Assembly: GCF_003675895.1 (NCBI RefSeq) | Contig: NZ_ML014759.1 | Coordinates: 1-64,000 of the forward strand | DNA from: Parashewanella curva | GTDB taxonomy: Bacteria; Pseudomonadota; Gammaproteobacteria; Enterobacterales; Shewanellaceae | DNA: 64,000 nucleotides | Direction: 5' to 3' | Shown here: positions 15,019-22,846 of the stretch, piece by piece | Position numbering within the stretch: the first letter of the stretch is position 1 | How the letters are laid out: each line of letters begins with the position of its first letter | Made by a program: the position numbers and the translations under genes | The notes under the pieces: model-generated | Database searches by the model: none | What the model was told of the DNA's origin: nothing | Seen by the model: the letters and a program-made list of their open reading frames with translations, nothing else

Positions 15019-15931
15019 GCGAACCTCCACGCCTTTTGGCAATGCGCTTTACTTGTGGGATTTGTGTCTTTTGATAACTTGCAGGCTTTTCTGCATCAAA
15101 GGATTGGTTAAACAAGCACAAGACTAATTGGCCTTGTCGCAGCACTAATCTTCTAACTACTCGCCTGATCACTATGGTGTTGGGAAAGTCAGGATTGATA
15201 TGACTATTCACCAAGCTTTCACTGTTGTCGCTATTGACGGTATATACCGCAGGCAAGTCTTGTTTGGGATTAAACTTGAGGTAAGTAAAGCGGCCATCAT
15301 CAAAGACCGTTACAGGCAATAAGGATTTATCACCTTTATAGAAATAATTCTGGCTATTCACCTGTGGCGAGGTGTGAAGGCTTAGCTGATCTTCAAGTAA
15401 CTGCTGTTGATTGTGTTGGTGTAACTGAGTTTTAAGATCATCGGGATAGATAAAATCCACCGCAAACATCATATTACGGCTTGTGGCTTGATTAGTGTTT
15501 TTTAGCAGTGACGCATTGAGCTCAAATTGGTACACATGACGATTAGTCAGCACCGTCATATTAGTGATGGCTAGCTGGGCTTTGGGTTTGATAAAAATGT
15601 GGTTATCAACGGGAGTCACACTCCATGCAGCACTGTCGCCCATCGCAATTTGTTTGATTGTCTCACCGTTGGCAAAGGCTATGTCAGTCGCAAAACCATA
15701 ATGACCAACCAATTTCACCACTTGCTGAGGATTGAAATTGATATGGCGAACTCGTCTATCAAAATGGCCGATATGAGGGGTTTCAAGAGCTTGAGTTACA
15801 GAAGACAATAAAGATAACGTCATGCCTGCAAAGGCAGACATCCAGTGACTTTTATTCTTTATCTTAGATAAAAAGACGCTAGATCCCTGCCTACGCAGGG
15901 ATGACCAGAGATAAATTCTGATGCCTTGCAT
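15011..15931 (-). CDS. virB9: VirB9 channel protein with a repeat-derived N-terminus
   Basis: A 306-aa outer-ring protein of the secretion core complex. The start at 15931 follows GAGGGGATTAG. The usual VirB9 domain begins after the signal: LETPHIGHFDRRVRHINFNPQQVV, then the chaperone-like N domain with IAMGDSAAWSVTPVDNHIFIKP. The C-terminal domain is FTYLKFNPKQDLPAVY. The first ~45 residues before the signal cut after VTQA are encoded by a palindromic genomic repeat (15819-15905). The signal peptide is thus unusually long, with SSLRRQGSSVFLSKIKNKS before the hydrophobic part. An alternative start at 15841 gives a shorter leader without basic residues. Confidence 0.85.
   Translation of the reverse strand: MQGIRIYLWSSLRRQGSSVFLSKIKNKSHWMSAFAGMTLSLLSSVTQALETPHIGHFDRRVRHINFNPQQVVKLVGHYGFATDIAFANGETIKQIAMGDSAAWSVTPVDNHIFIKPKAQLAITNMTVLTNRHVYQFELNASLLKNTNQATSRNMMFAVDFIYPDDLKTQLHQHNQQQLLEDQLSLHTSPQVNSQNYFYKGDKSLLPVTVFDDGRFTYLKFNPKQDLPAVYTVNSDNSESLVNSHINPDFPNTIVIRRVVRRLVLRQGQLVLCLFNQSFDAEKPASYQKTQIPQVKRIAKRRGGSHG
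15819..15905. repeat. palindromic repeat element inside virB9
   Basis: An 87-bp imperfect palindrome starting GTCATGCCTGCAAAGGCAG and ending CTGCCTACGCAGGGATGAC. It resembles the dispersed GTCAT..GGCAGG..ATGAC repeats of many proteobacterial genomes, whose translation gives WIPAFAGMT-like peptides. Here it reads in frame as SHWMSAFAGMT in virB9. Confidence 0.7.
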
Positions 15932-15932
15932 C

Positions 15933-16667
15933 CTAATCCCCTCCCGTGGCTTGATCATTGCGATAACTCAGCACTTGAAAACCAAGCGGATTCAATTGTC
16001 TGTTAGCAACCGACATAGGGGCATTGCGAAAAGTGAAAGTGATAGTGGCAACCCAATGAGTTAGTGGATGATCTTCACCGACTTGCTTAACTCGCTTGGT
16101 ATAACGAACTAAAGCGGTTGTGGTTTGCTCACCATTATTCTTGTCGTGTGCGATAAAGCTAATGGCATTCACTTTGATCAACACTTGTGCTGATTGACCA
16201 TAGAGATTAATCGGTGCATTTGAGTTAGATTTAGGATCGGTTTGTAAGCCGTAATCCTGTTGAATATTCTCATCGGACATTAGGCCAATAAGTTTGCGGT
16301 CATAAGTTCGGGTTTGCCACTGGTAACCTTCTCGATGGCGAAGATATTGCGCTAAGAAATATTTATCCAATACCTCTTGTGCCTGTTGTTTCACTTGCCC
16401 TTTGCTGGTTAAGGTTGAAACCACATCTACAAAGCCTGTGTTGTTATCAACTCGAATAACAAAAGGTTCGATGGATTTCAGCGGCATTAAAGTGATCAGG
16501 CTGATAGCCAATAACGTGGCAAGTAGAGCCAGTAATAAACAGCATTTCCAAGCTCTTTGCTCGGATTGTTTGATTTTGACATTCAGCTCAGCATCCCAAC
16601 CTCTGGCCTCAGCAAAGTATTTCTGAAGAAGCTGCTTATCAGTAAGTCGCTGCTCAAATTCAGCCAT
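15933..16667 (-). CDS. virB8: VirB8 assembly protein
   Basis: A 244-aa inner-membrane protein that nucleates the secretion complex. The ATG at 16667 (MAEFEQRLTDKQ) is preceded by GAGGT; the upstream TTG frame start is less likely. Cytoplasmic helix (residues 1-35), one membrane helix (about 45-66, CCLLLALLATLLAISLITLM), then the periplasmic NTF2-like domain with PFVIRVDNNTGFVDVV, REGYQWQTRTYDRKLIGLMS and TTALVRYTKRV. It overlaps virB7 by 8 bp and virB9 lies immediately downstream. Length and order are normal. Confidence 0.92.
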   Translation of the reverse strand: MAEFEQRLTDKQLLQKYFAEARGWDAELNVKIKQSEQRAWKCCLLLALLATLLAISLITLMPLKSIEPFVIRVDNNTGFVDVVSTLTSKGQVKQQAQEVLDKYFLAQYLRHREGYQWQTRTYDRKLIGLMSDENIQQDYGLQTDPKSNSNAPINLYGQSAQVLIKVNAISFIAHDKNNGEQTTTALVRYTKRVKQVGEDHPLTHWVATITFTFRNAPMSVANRQLNPLGFQVLSYRNDQATGGD

Positions 16668-16812
16668 GACGTACCTCGATAGGTTTGATGACAATAGGCT
16701 GAGTGTTCACAGGTTTTAGTCCTTTACCATCGTCTTTACAATGCGGTGGTTTGGGCATGCTTGAGCAGTGAGTGAGCAGCAGAATAAAGCACACGGATAG
16801 AATTTTTTTCAT
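16660..16812 (-). CDS. virB7: VirB7-like lipoprotein
   Basis: A 50-aa lipoprotein: MKKILSVCFILLLTHCSSM has a basic start, a hydrophobic core and the lipobox LTHC at residues 13-16. The remaining mature part is short (PKPPHCKDDGKGLKPVNTQ) with a second cysteine, as in VirB7 proteins that bond to VirB9. Its start overlaps the virB6 stop (ATGA) and its end overlaps the virB8 start, exactly the virB7 slot. Identification rests on position, length and lipobox. Confidence 0.8.
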   Translation of the reverse strand: MKKILSVCFILLLTHCSSMPKPPHCKDDGKGLKPVNTQPIVIKPIEVRHG

Positions 16813-17825
16813 TGGTCACTTTCTCCCGAAATGCTGTTGCCACCGAAGCTTTGTTGATAAGCACGATAGCCTGAACCAACAGGCTTGATTGGTGCAGATA
16901 ACGCTTGACCTGTGTAGTTCAAATCTCTTCTGAGAGTGCGGTATTGATGGCGTAAGGTGGTAGGACGCATGGCATGAAGACTGTTAGAAATCGCTCCATG
17001 AGCTGCAATCGCCACACCACCACCAAGGGCTGAGGCCATGGCCGGAATTTGTTTCATTACTAAGATGCACAGACCCATTACGATGCACAGCATGGAGCTG
17101 TCACTTAGCGTGGTTAATGCCGCATGGTTGTGAGATATTTGCGCAAGATATTTAGACGCCACCGAGGTCATCAGCTGTCCAGAAGAAACTCCTAGCAGCA
17201 AGATAAAACCGAAGTTAAGTACCATTCCCAACCAGCTTTCAAAGAAGCGTTGCGTGGCTTGAAACAGAAGCAGGACAAAGAAGGCCGGGCCGATGGCCAA
17301 CAACACACTGACCATGACTTTGCTGAGTAAAATAAAGAAGGCCACTAGTAAGGTCAGGCAACCACCTATGGTTAATATGCCCATTGCCAGAATGTACATG
17401 CCAAAGTTGCCGTTCATCACGCCACCTTGTCGCCACGCATTATCGGCAAGAATGAGGATTTGACCGAACAAGTGATCTAACAGCTGAGCCGCATTTTGAG
17501 TTTTGGTGCCAGACACAACCGCTGCTAAAAACTGTGGAGTTTCACTTAAAAACCGGACTACCGTTTGATTGTAATGGCCAACGGTTAATCCCAAGGTCAG
17601 AATGAAACCAATCCGAATGATACGAAAAAAACCTTCTTGTATAGGTTCCTGACTGCGACCAAACATCATTGAGTAGCCCCAAATCACCGCCCATAAAATC
17701 ATCATGCTGGTAAACACGGGGATCAGGTATTGAATGAGCCTTGTTGAACCTTGTTGCACATAGTTGTGCAGAGCTTGATCCACTAAGCTAAAAATACTGC
17801 GATATAGGTTACTGGTAGCCGCCAT
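16809..17825 (-). CDS. virB6: VirB6/TrbL polytopic channel protein
   Basis: A 338-aa inner-membrane protein of the TrbL/VirB6 family. About six or seven hydrophobic helices lie between residues 28 and 255 (for example LIPVFTSMMILWAVIWGYSM and LTLLVAFFILLSKVMVSVLL). The family-typical FVLLLFQATQRFFESWLG is near the middle (about residue 185). The C-terminal 80 residues are polar and Ser/Gly-rich. It is the DNA-contacting inner-membrane channel in the VirB model. The gene follows the lipoprotein gene with a 5-bp gap. Confidence 0.9.
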   Translation of the reverse strand: MAATSNLYRSIFSLVDQALHNYVQQGSTRLIQYLIPVFTSMMILWAVIWGYSMMFGRSQEPIQEGFFRIIRIGFILTLGLTVGHYNQTVVRFLSETPQFLAAVVSGTKTQNAAQLLDHLFGQILILADNAWRQGGVMNGNFGMYILAMGILTIGGCLTLLVAFFILLSKVMVSVLLAIGPAFFVLLLFQATQRFFESWLGMVLNFGFILLLGVSSGQLMTSVASKYLAQISHNHAALTTLSDSSMLCIVMGLCILVMKQIPAMASALGGGVAIAAHGAISNSLHAMRPTTLRHQYRTLRRDLNYTGQALSAPIKPVGSGYRAYQQSFGGNSISGESDQ

Positions 17826-17830
17826 TATGA

Positions 17831-18109
17831 TTACTCTTTGGGATGAGCCATATCAGCAGGTAGTGGTACGGGATCGCCAGCCACAATATCATTTGCCGCT
17901 TGTTGAGCATTGATACACTCAGAATGATTGCGATACTTAGCCGGGTTGTTGCTGCATTGAGTTAAGGTTTGCATCAAGATTTTCTGATGCTGTTTAAACC
18001 AAGCCACATCATGCCCTTGGTTTTGTTGGCTATGGTGATTGCTTATTTTTGAACAGCCAGTCATGACACAAAGCAGGCTTGAAATTAATAGGATATTGAT
18101 AAGTTTCAT
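17831..18109 (-). CDS. entry-exclusion-like lipoprotein (EexN type)
   Basis: A 92-aa lipoprotein with a signal ending in the lipobox MTGC (residues 16-19), placing it in a membrane. The mature part contains WFKQHQKILMQTLTQCSNN and HSECINAQQAANDI, a pattern of conserved Trp, two cysteines and NAQQA typical of EexN-family proteins next to virB5/virB6. Those proteins stop a cell from receiving a second copy of the same element. The assignment rests on motif memory and position, not on a search. Confidence 0.7.
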   Translation of the reverse strand: MKLINILLISSLLCVMTGCSKISNHHSQQNQGHDVAWFKQHQKILMQTLTQCSNNPAKYRNHSECINAQQAANDIVAGDPVPLPADMAHPKE

Positions 18110-18156
18110 GCAGAGTCCTCATTGTAGGTTTAATGGGTTCTGCCGTCCTTGGTGGG

Positions 18157-18780
18157 TTAGTTCCAATTCACATTAATCGGGTGTAATTCACCAGCCGATT
18201 CAATCGCCATTTGAGTGATACGTTGCTGTGCTAATGCATCACTGGCTTGTGCTTGCGCTTTCATTAGCTGTAACTTGGCTTGCTCATTGGCAAGCATGGC
18301 GTTTTCCGCTTGAATACGGGCTTGTAAATCTTGAATGTCTTTTTGTTTTGGTGCTTGAGTGATCTTGTTGATAAGCCTAGTCAGTTGGTCGTATCTAACT
18401 TGAGTTTCTTGTAGCGATAATTGGGTTTGTCCTAACCAACGTCCACGATAGCGGTTGATGTCATCAAATAAGCTTGCACTGTCACCGCCCAGCTTGAGCC
18501 ATTCACTATTATGTAAGCCTTGTTGTTTGAGAGTAAGGTTGGGATCGACTTTGACCGCCACATCGTAAACAGAATCAATGGCATCGCTCATTCTAGTAAT
18601 ACCGTTGATGCTATTGAGCTGACGCTTAGCGGTATCAAGCTGTTGCTTTAGCGTGTCGATTTCTTCCAGTAAGTGACGAATCTCAATGATTTTTTGATGC
18701 AAGTTGGCAATATCAATCACAGGAAACGCCAAGCAAGGTAATGACAGTAAAAACGTCGTCAACAGCAATAACCGTTTCAT
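18157..18780 (-). CDS. virB5: VirB5 minor pilus protein
   Basis: A 207-aa secreted protein at the pilus tip in VirB systems. The signal peptide MKRLLLLTTFLLSLPCLAFP is followed by a long helix and coiled-coil-like region (IIEIRHLLEEIDTLKQQLDT, then QARIQAENAMLANEQAKLQ), as in the TrbJ/VirB5 family. The start overlaps the virB4 stop by 4 bp (ATGA). The pattern DVAVKVDPN is in the central globular part. No obvious defect. Confidence 0.87.
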   Translation of the reverse strand: MKRLLLLTTFLLSLPCLAFPVIDIANLHQKIIEIRHLLEEIDTLKQQLDTAKRQLNSINGITRMSDAIDSVYDVAVKVDPNLTLKQQGLHNSEWLKLGGDSASLFDDINRYRGRWLGQTQLSLQETQVRYDQLTRLINKITQAPKQKDIQDLQARIQAENAMLANEQAKLQLMKAQAQASDALAQQRITQMAIESAGELHPINVNWN

Positions 18781-21272
18781 ATTTCACCTCGCTGCTCATG
18801 CAAGGCGTTAAAGTATTCAGGTAGCCAGTCTTTGGGAGTGCTGCCAGCGGTTTCCACAATCCGATACATCAGGTTCACTTTGTCTGTAGTACCTGAGATC
18901 ACCGCCAGTTCATCATCAAAGCCGTTTAAGTCTAATTTAGCGACAATACTTTCATGGCCTTGTTTGATGATGAATTGGCGGGAGTTGGGTTGCAGCTCAG
19001 TACTGATAAGCTCAAATTCACGTTCGGTAAGATGCAAGCCATCGATATAATCATCACGTCGAGCTTTGGGATTGGGCATTAAAATCAAAGTGGCGCATTG
19101 CTCAATCAAGGTATGAGCTATGGGTGAATTAAGAACGTCCTTAACTGACTGAGTGCCATAGACCATAATGCCATTTTGTTTGCGAATGACTTTTTGCCTG
19201 TTTTGGGCTAAATCTTCAAAGTATTCATCAGCCAATAGCTTCCAAAATTCATCCATAAAAATTTGCAGCTTGCGACCATCTATCAGCTTTTCGATGCGAT
19301 AAAACAGATACATCACGATGGGAGTACGGATTTCTTCAATATCTAAAAACTCTGTGACATCAAAGCCGAACAAGGTTTGATTTTTAATGGATAGTTCATC
19401 GACTTCGTTATCCAAAACCCAGGATAGTTCACCACCATGACACCACTTTTGCAGCCTTAAGCTGCAACCATTTGGGTCAACGGGATCAAGAAATTCCAAA
19501 CAGCGACTTAAACGGCGCTGCGGCTTAGGTAAGCTCATTACACCTTTAACTGCATCGGCCAAATCTTGTTGATGTTGATGATCTAAGTCACTTCCACAAA
19601 GTTTGGCGACTAATGAGGTGATAAACAGAATATTGTCAGCTGTAGGTTCAAGCTGAAACGGATTAAAGCCTGTGGGTTTACCCATTTGTAAAGGGAGATA
19701 TAACCCTTGAGTGGCACGAACGTAGATCTCTAATCCACGGTCTTTATCAAAGATGATTTGCGTTGGTTGATACTTTTTGCTTTGAGAAATCAAAAAGCCT
19801 TGCAGTACCGTTTTACCAGAGCCAGAAGCACCAATGATTAAGGTGTTACCTAAAGCGTGATGCTCATCCTTGAGCTTGTCATCCTTACCCGTTTCACGAT
19901 TTACATGAGCCTGAAGGACTTGGTTATGCGTATTAGACTCATGGAAATTCTGCTCGTGGAAATTGAAAAAATAGGGCGCGCCAGAAGCTGTTTGCAATAC
20001 CGTTACCGCATCCCCCCATTGATTGCCGTAAACTTGACCTGATGGATAGCTATGAAAACTGCAAAATCCGGCAAAATTACGAGACGATATTCGAGCCGGG
20101 CGAGGACGATAGCGACTGTTTGCTGGAAGCTGTGAGTAAAACGCTGACTGAATCGATAAATCATCTCGGGTGAGAATAATGGCTTGGTCGGCCAGCTCAG
20201 ATTTTAGTGCCGATAAATGTTTATCAAGTGCTTCTGTCGTGTCAGTCAATACGGTTAACACCAGATGATGTTCACCGTAAACCATGCGTCCAGCGGTTAA
20301 ATCATCAAGACCAATATCAATGCCCTCCACTTGAGAGTGGGCAAAGTCACCAGTAGCTGTCAGCCTTTTTTGTTGGCGTAATAAAATCTCAGTAGCTACA
20401 GGTTTCGATAAAAACTGAAAGCTTTGGGTTAACACCAACTCAAAGGGTGCCGATAAAAGCGCATTAAGCAAACCCGCTTCGGTGTGTTCTGGGTACTCCT
20501 TAATACTCAAACACGCCCCAAAACGGGTTTGCGTAATGCCTTTCAGGGCAAAGGTATTATCAGAAAACAGTGGTCTGACTCTAGGTAATGACTTTGAAAT
20601 ATCTTTGGTGCTGATGGCTCTGGCTTGCCACTCACCATTGGTCAGGTAATCTAAAAGCGTGAGTAATTCGCTGTAGAACACTTTCCCTTTCACTTTTCCT
20701 TTATTGATAATATCCTTGGAACGGATGCCTAACCGCTTTGGCTGATAACTTTCCAGTGATGATAAAACCGTATTAACAACGTCATTCAACGCTGATATCG
20801 CTTGCTTTTGTTCGGCAAGTAACTTTTCAACCGAGGGCGATTTTACTTGTAACTTTGTTTTAAGTGTCACATTGGCATCACGGTAAATGACTGTTAGATA
20901 TAGCTCATTGACCATCAACTGACTTTGGCAGATTTTGTCGATATATTTCTGATTTAACTGCTTATCGAAATCGGCTTTAAACTCGCCTTTTGGAACAATC
21001 TTGGATTCACGACGAATAAGGTGCGTCCATAAACACACATGAGGACAGGCGATATTTCGTAGCATCAAATTGAATTGCTCTTTCCAGAGGTTTACTTGCT
21101 CAGGATCAGCCGATTCATGCGGCACACCTTGCAGCTTGATGATCTGCAAATAATCACTGCTATGGGTTTTAAGCGTGTGTTCGTCTACATGCGCTTGGTA
21201 TGGAATAAACTCATCAACAGAGTTTTCTCGCTGCCACTCCTTAGTGATCTTTTCGATGGCTATTGCACTCAT
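18777..21272 (-). CDS. virB4: VirB4 secretion ATPase
   Basis: An 831-aa ATPase, the largest of the system. It powers pilin extraction and substrate transport. The N-terminal CagE/TrbE-type domain covers about residues 150-400. The C-terminal ATPase has Walker A GASGSGKT (about residue 480) and Walker B LQIFMDEFWKLL (about 668-680), with the family stretch GTQSVKDVLNS. Length is normal. The start overlaps the virB3 stop by 4 bp. Confidence 0.93.
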   Translation of the reverse strand: MSAIAIEKITKEWQRENSVDEFIPYQAHVDEHTLKTHSSDYLQIIKLQGVPHESADPEQVNLWKEQFNLMLRNIACPHVCLWTHLIRRESKIVPKGEFKADFDKQLNQKYIDKICQSQLMVNELYLTVIYRDANVTLKTKLQVKSPSVEKLLAEQKQAISALNDVVNTVLSSLESYQPKRLGIRSKDIINKGKVKGKVFYSELLTLLDYLTNGEWQARAISTKDISKSLPRVRPLFSDNTFALKGITQTRFGACLSIKEYPEHTEAGLLNALLSAPFELVLTQSFQFLSKPVATEILLRQQKRLTATGDFAHSQVEGIDIGLDDLTAGRMVYGEHHLVLTVLTDTTEALDKHLSALKSELADQAIILTRDDLSIQSAFYSQLPANSRYRPRPARISSRNFAGFCSFHSYPSGQVYGNQWGDAVTVLQTASGAPYFFNFHEQNFHESNTHNQVLQAHVNRETGKDDKLKDEHHALGNTLIIGASGSGKTVLQGFLISQSKKYQPTQIIFDKDRGLEIYVRATQGLYLPLQMGKPTGFNPFQLEPTADNILFITSLVAKLCGSDLDHQHQQDLADAVKGVMSLPKPQRRLSRCLEFLDPVDPNGCSLRLQKWCHGGELSWVLDNEVDELSIKNQTLFGFDVTEFLDIEEIRTPIVMYLFYRIEKLIDGRKLQIFMDEFWKLLADEYFEDLAQNRQKVIRKQNGIMVYGTQSVKDVLNSPIAHTLIEQCATLILMPNPKARRDDYIDGLHLTEREFELISTELQPNSRQFIIKQGHESIVAKLDLNGFDDELAVISGTTDKVNLMYRIVETAGSTPKDWLPEYFNALHEQRGEI

Positions 21273-21589
21273 AACATGCGCTCCTTATTGCGAGTATTAA
21301 CAACAGGGCTGGCACTGGCATAACCCAAGCATCGCCAGCATACAGATTTAGCCTTGGTGTTCATCCAGAGCTTGAGCAAACGAAACATCATAGGATCACG
21401 CAAGCACAGCGAGTACATCAGCGCATGTAAAGGAAAATACAGCAGTAAAACAAAGGGATTTTTAGTGGCTATCATCAACACGGTTACTAAAGCCGCTGCA
21501 ATGATAATGCCATCCAAAGTCACGCCCCATTTCATCGCAGGACGAGTGACAGCCACAAATAAGGGGTCACGGAAATCTGTAGAGGACAT
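21269..21589 (-). CDS. virB3: VirB3 membrane protein
   Basis: A 106-aa protein of the VirB3 family, which partners VirB4 at the inner membrane. The family opening DPLFVAVTRPAMKWGVTLDG is at residues 8-27. Two adjacent helices follow (about 28-60). The DPMMFRLLKLWMNTKAK stretch at about 67-83 is also typical. The C-terminal tail includes three cysteines or nearby polar residues of unclear role. It lies 12 bp after virB2 and overlaps virB4. Confidence 0.9.
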   Translation of the reverse strand: MSSTDFRDPLFVAVTRPAMKWGVTLDGIIIAAALVTVLMIATKNPFVLLLYFPLHALMYSLCLRDPMMFRLLKLWMNTKAKSVCWRCLGYASASPVVNTRNKERML

Positions 21590-21601
21590 AATGACTGTCC
21601 T

Positions 21602-21934
21602 CTATTTCACAGCAGAAATGATCAGGTCAACAATGGTTGAGCCACCAAAGACCAGCACTATCCCCGCAATATACTTACCGCAAGTCTCACCAGTAATGCG
21701 GCCAAACCATGCCAAATAACCCAAAATGGCAATACCAATAATGGCTGCACTACGAGCAATACCATTGGTAAGCAACTGCATCACCCAATCGACACCTTCA
21801 GAAATGGGATCAGCAAAAGCAAGTTCGGGAACCAGCAGTAAAATGGAAATCAAAAAAAGATGGGCGACCAGCGCCCGAGATCTGCTTGATTGAATCGAAT
21901 TAGTAGCAGTGATGTTGAGTGAATTTACTTTCAT
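21602..21934 (-). CDS. virB2: VirB2 major pilin
   Basis: A 110-aa pilin precursor and the first gene of the transfer operon. GGAG lies 8 bases before the ATG at 21934. A long signal region ends near FADP (about residue 42). The mature pilin has two hydrophobic helices (about residues 58-75 and 88-107) with a short loop containing WFGRITGETCGKY. The TrbC/VirB2 pattern AAIIGIAILGYLAWFGR supports the call. Upstream lies a 0.9-kb non-coding leader with dyads. Confidence 0.9.
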   Translation of the reverse strand: MKVNSLNITATNSIQSSRSRALVAHLFLISILLLVPELAFADPISEGVDWVMQLLTNGIARSAAIIGIAILGYLAWFGRITGETCGKYIAGIVLVFGGSTIVDLIISAVK

Positions 21935-22001
21935 TTTTTACTCCAAATATGCGCCCAAATGAGAGCTAGAGTTGCTTTTGAAAGACACTTCACGTCCTTA
22001 A

Positions 22002-22038
22002 GAGTATCCAGAACAACTAGAATTTTCTGGAGATACTC
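22002..22038 (-). promoter_or_regulatory. hairpin in the transfer operon leader
   Basis: GAGTATC-CAGAA and TTCTGG-AGATACTC can form a 12-bp stem with a 2-base bulge. It lies about 70 bp upstream of virB2, so it would be in the mRNA leader. It could act as an attenuator, an RNA processing site or an operator. Confidence 0.4.
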
Positions 22039-22256
22039 ACATTGAAAAATAATCCTGTAAACTGCTAAAAAGTTATGCTTAATTAAAGGTTATGTTTTAT
22101 CTGTTGATGTTTAGGAATATTCAGGAATATGCAACTTTTTTAAGATCTATAGCCTCATTTACTATCAGGCATGCCTTATTTTAGGTACTCAGCAAATAAA
22201 ATAACCAGCAACCTCTTGGGGACGATATGAGAACAGCATTTAAGTTGCGTAAACAA

Positions 22257-22714
22257 TTACCCTTCAAAGAATCATGTTGGGGTAATGTTAGTCACCAATA
22301 GCCAAAAACAAAATTAACTGTCTGATAAGAAATGATTTCCTAGATTACCCCAAAGGGTGATTTTGAGTAATCTAAAAAGTAATCATATTGATTTATATAG
22401 AAAAATATTTCGGCCGTAGTCACCTAAATCGATGGTAACAAGATTACCTCTTAGTCATCTTTTTAGTTACCTGTAATAAATTAATAAAAAACTTATTTTA
22501 CATATAGTTGTGTTCATAAAACGAATTGAGTTACCAAAATTACCCTAAAGGCGGCCACTTATACATTATCTGAAATAGGAAGAGACAGCCCAATAGCCTT
22601 TTTGAATAAGGGTGAACTGGGAACCGCAAAATAAAGGTCAGTTTTATCTTTTGAATGATACTTTCACTTTTTCAACAACAGGCGGGTTTATTGCAAGAAC
22701 GATTAAAAGTTACC
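22257..22714. promoter_or_regulatory. cluster of TTACC/GGTAA half-sites
   Basis: TTACC or GGTAA occurs at 22257, 22281, 22345, 22434, 22444, 22467, 22531, 22540 and 22710. The pair at 22434-22448 is inverted (GGTAA, 5 bases, TTACC). About one occurrence is expected by chance in this length. This suggests binding sites for an element regulator or replication-type iterons. Confidence 0.45.
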
Positions 22715-22732
22715 ATGATTCTTGTAAACTCA

Positions 22733-22752
22733 TGTGTACATTAGTGTGTACA
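22733..22752 (+). promoter_or_regulatory. YefM-YoeB-like operator without its genes
   Basis: TGTGTACA occurs twice, placing two TGTACA palindromes 12 bp centre to centre, the geometry known for YefM-YoeB operators. An ATG at 22759 opens only a 25-codon frame without antitoxin similarity. Confidence 0.45.
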
Positions 22753-22846
22753 TAAAACATGATTGCTTACAAACCTATAAAAATACCCCATTACAATCAA
22801 AGGCATAAGCAAACAACGCACAACATAATACTTTGATTCATGGTCA

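Larger units (their letters stand above)
21935..22846. other. gene-free region between virB2 and aroE
   Basis: No convincing gene on either strand over 912 bp. It holds a hairpin at 22002-22038, a direct repeat GGAATATTC/GGAATATGC near 22110-22132, nine TTACC/GGTAA half-sites between 22257 and 22714, and a pair of TGTACA boxes at 22733-22752. The boundary between the mobile element and the ancestral chromosome probably lies here, but I see no tRNA and no clear attachment repeat. Confidence 0.7.

Noticed and set aside
22759-22836. 25-codon frame after the TGTACA boxes as an antitoxin gene
   Set aside because: Too short, no YefM-like residues and no following toxin gene.
21935-22846. tRNA or attachment-site duplication at the border with aroE
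   Set aside because: I looked for a tRNA 3' end or direct repeats matching the left edge and found none; the left edge of the element is outside the window.
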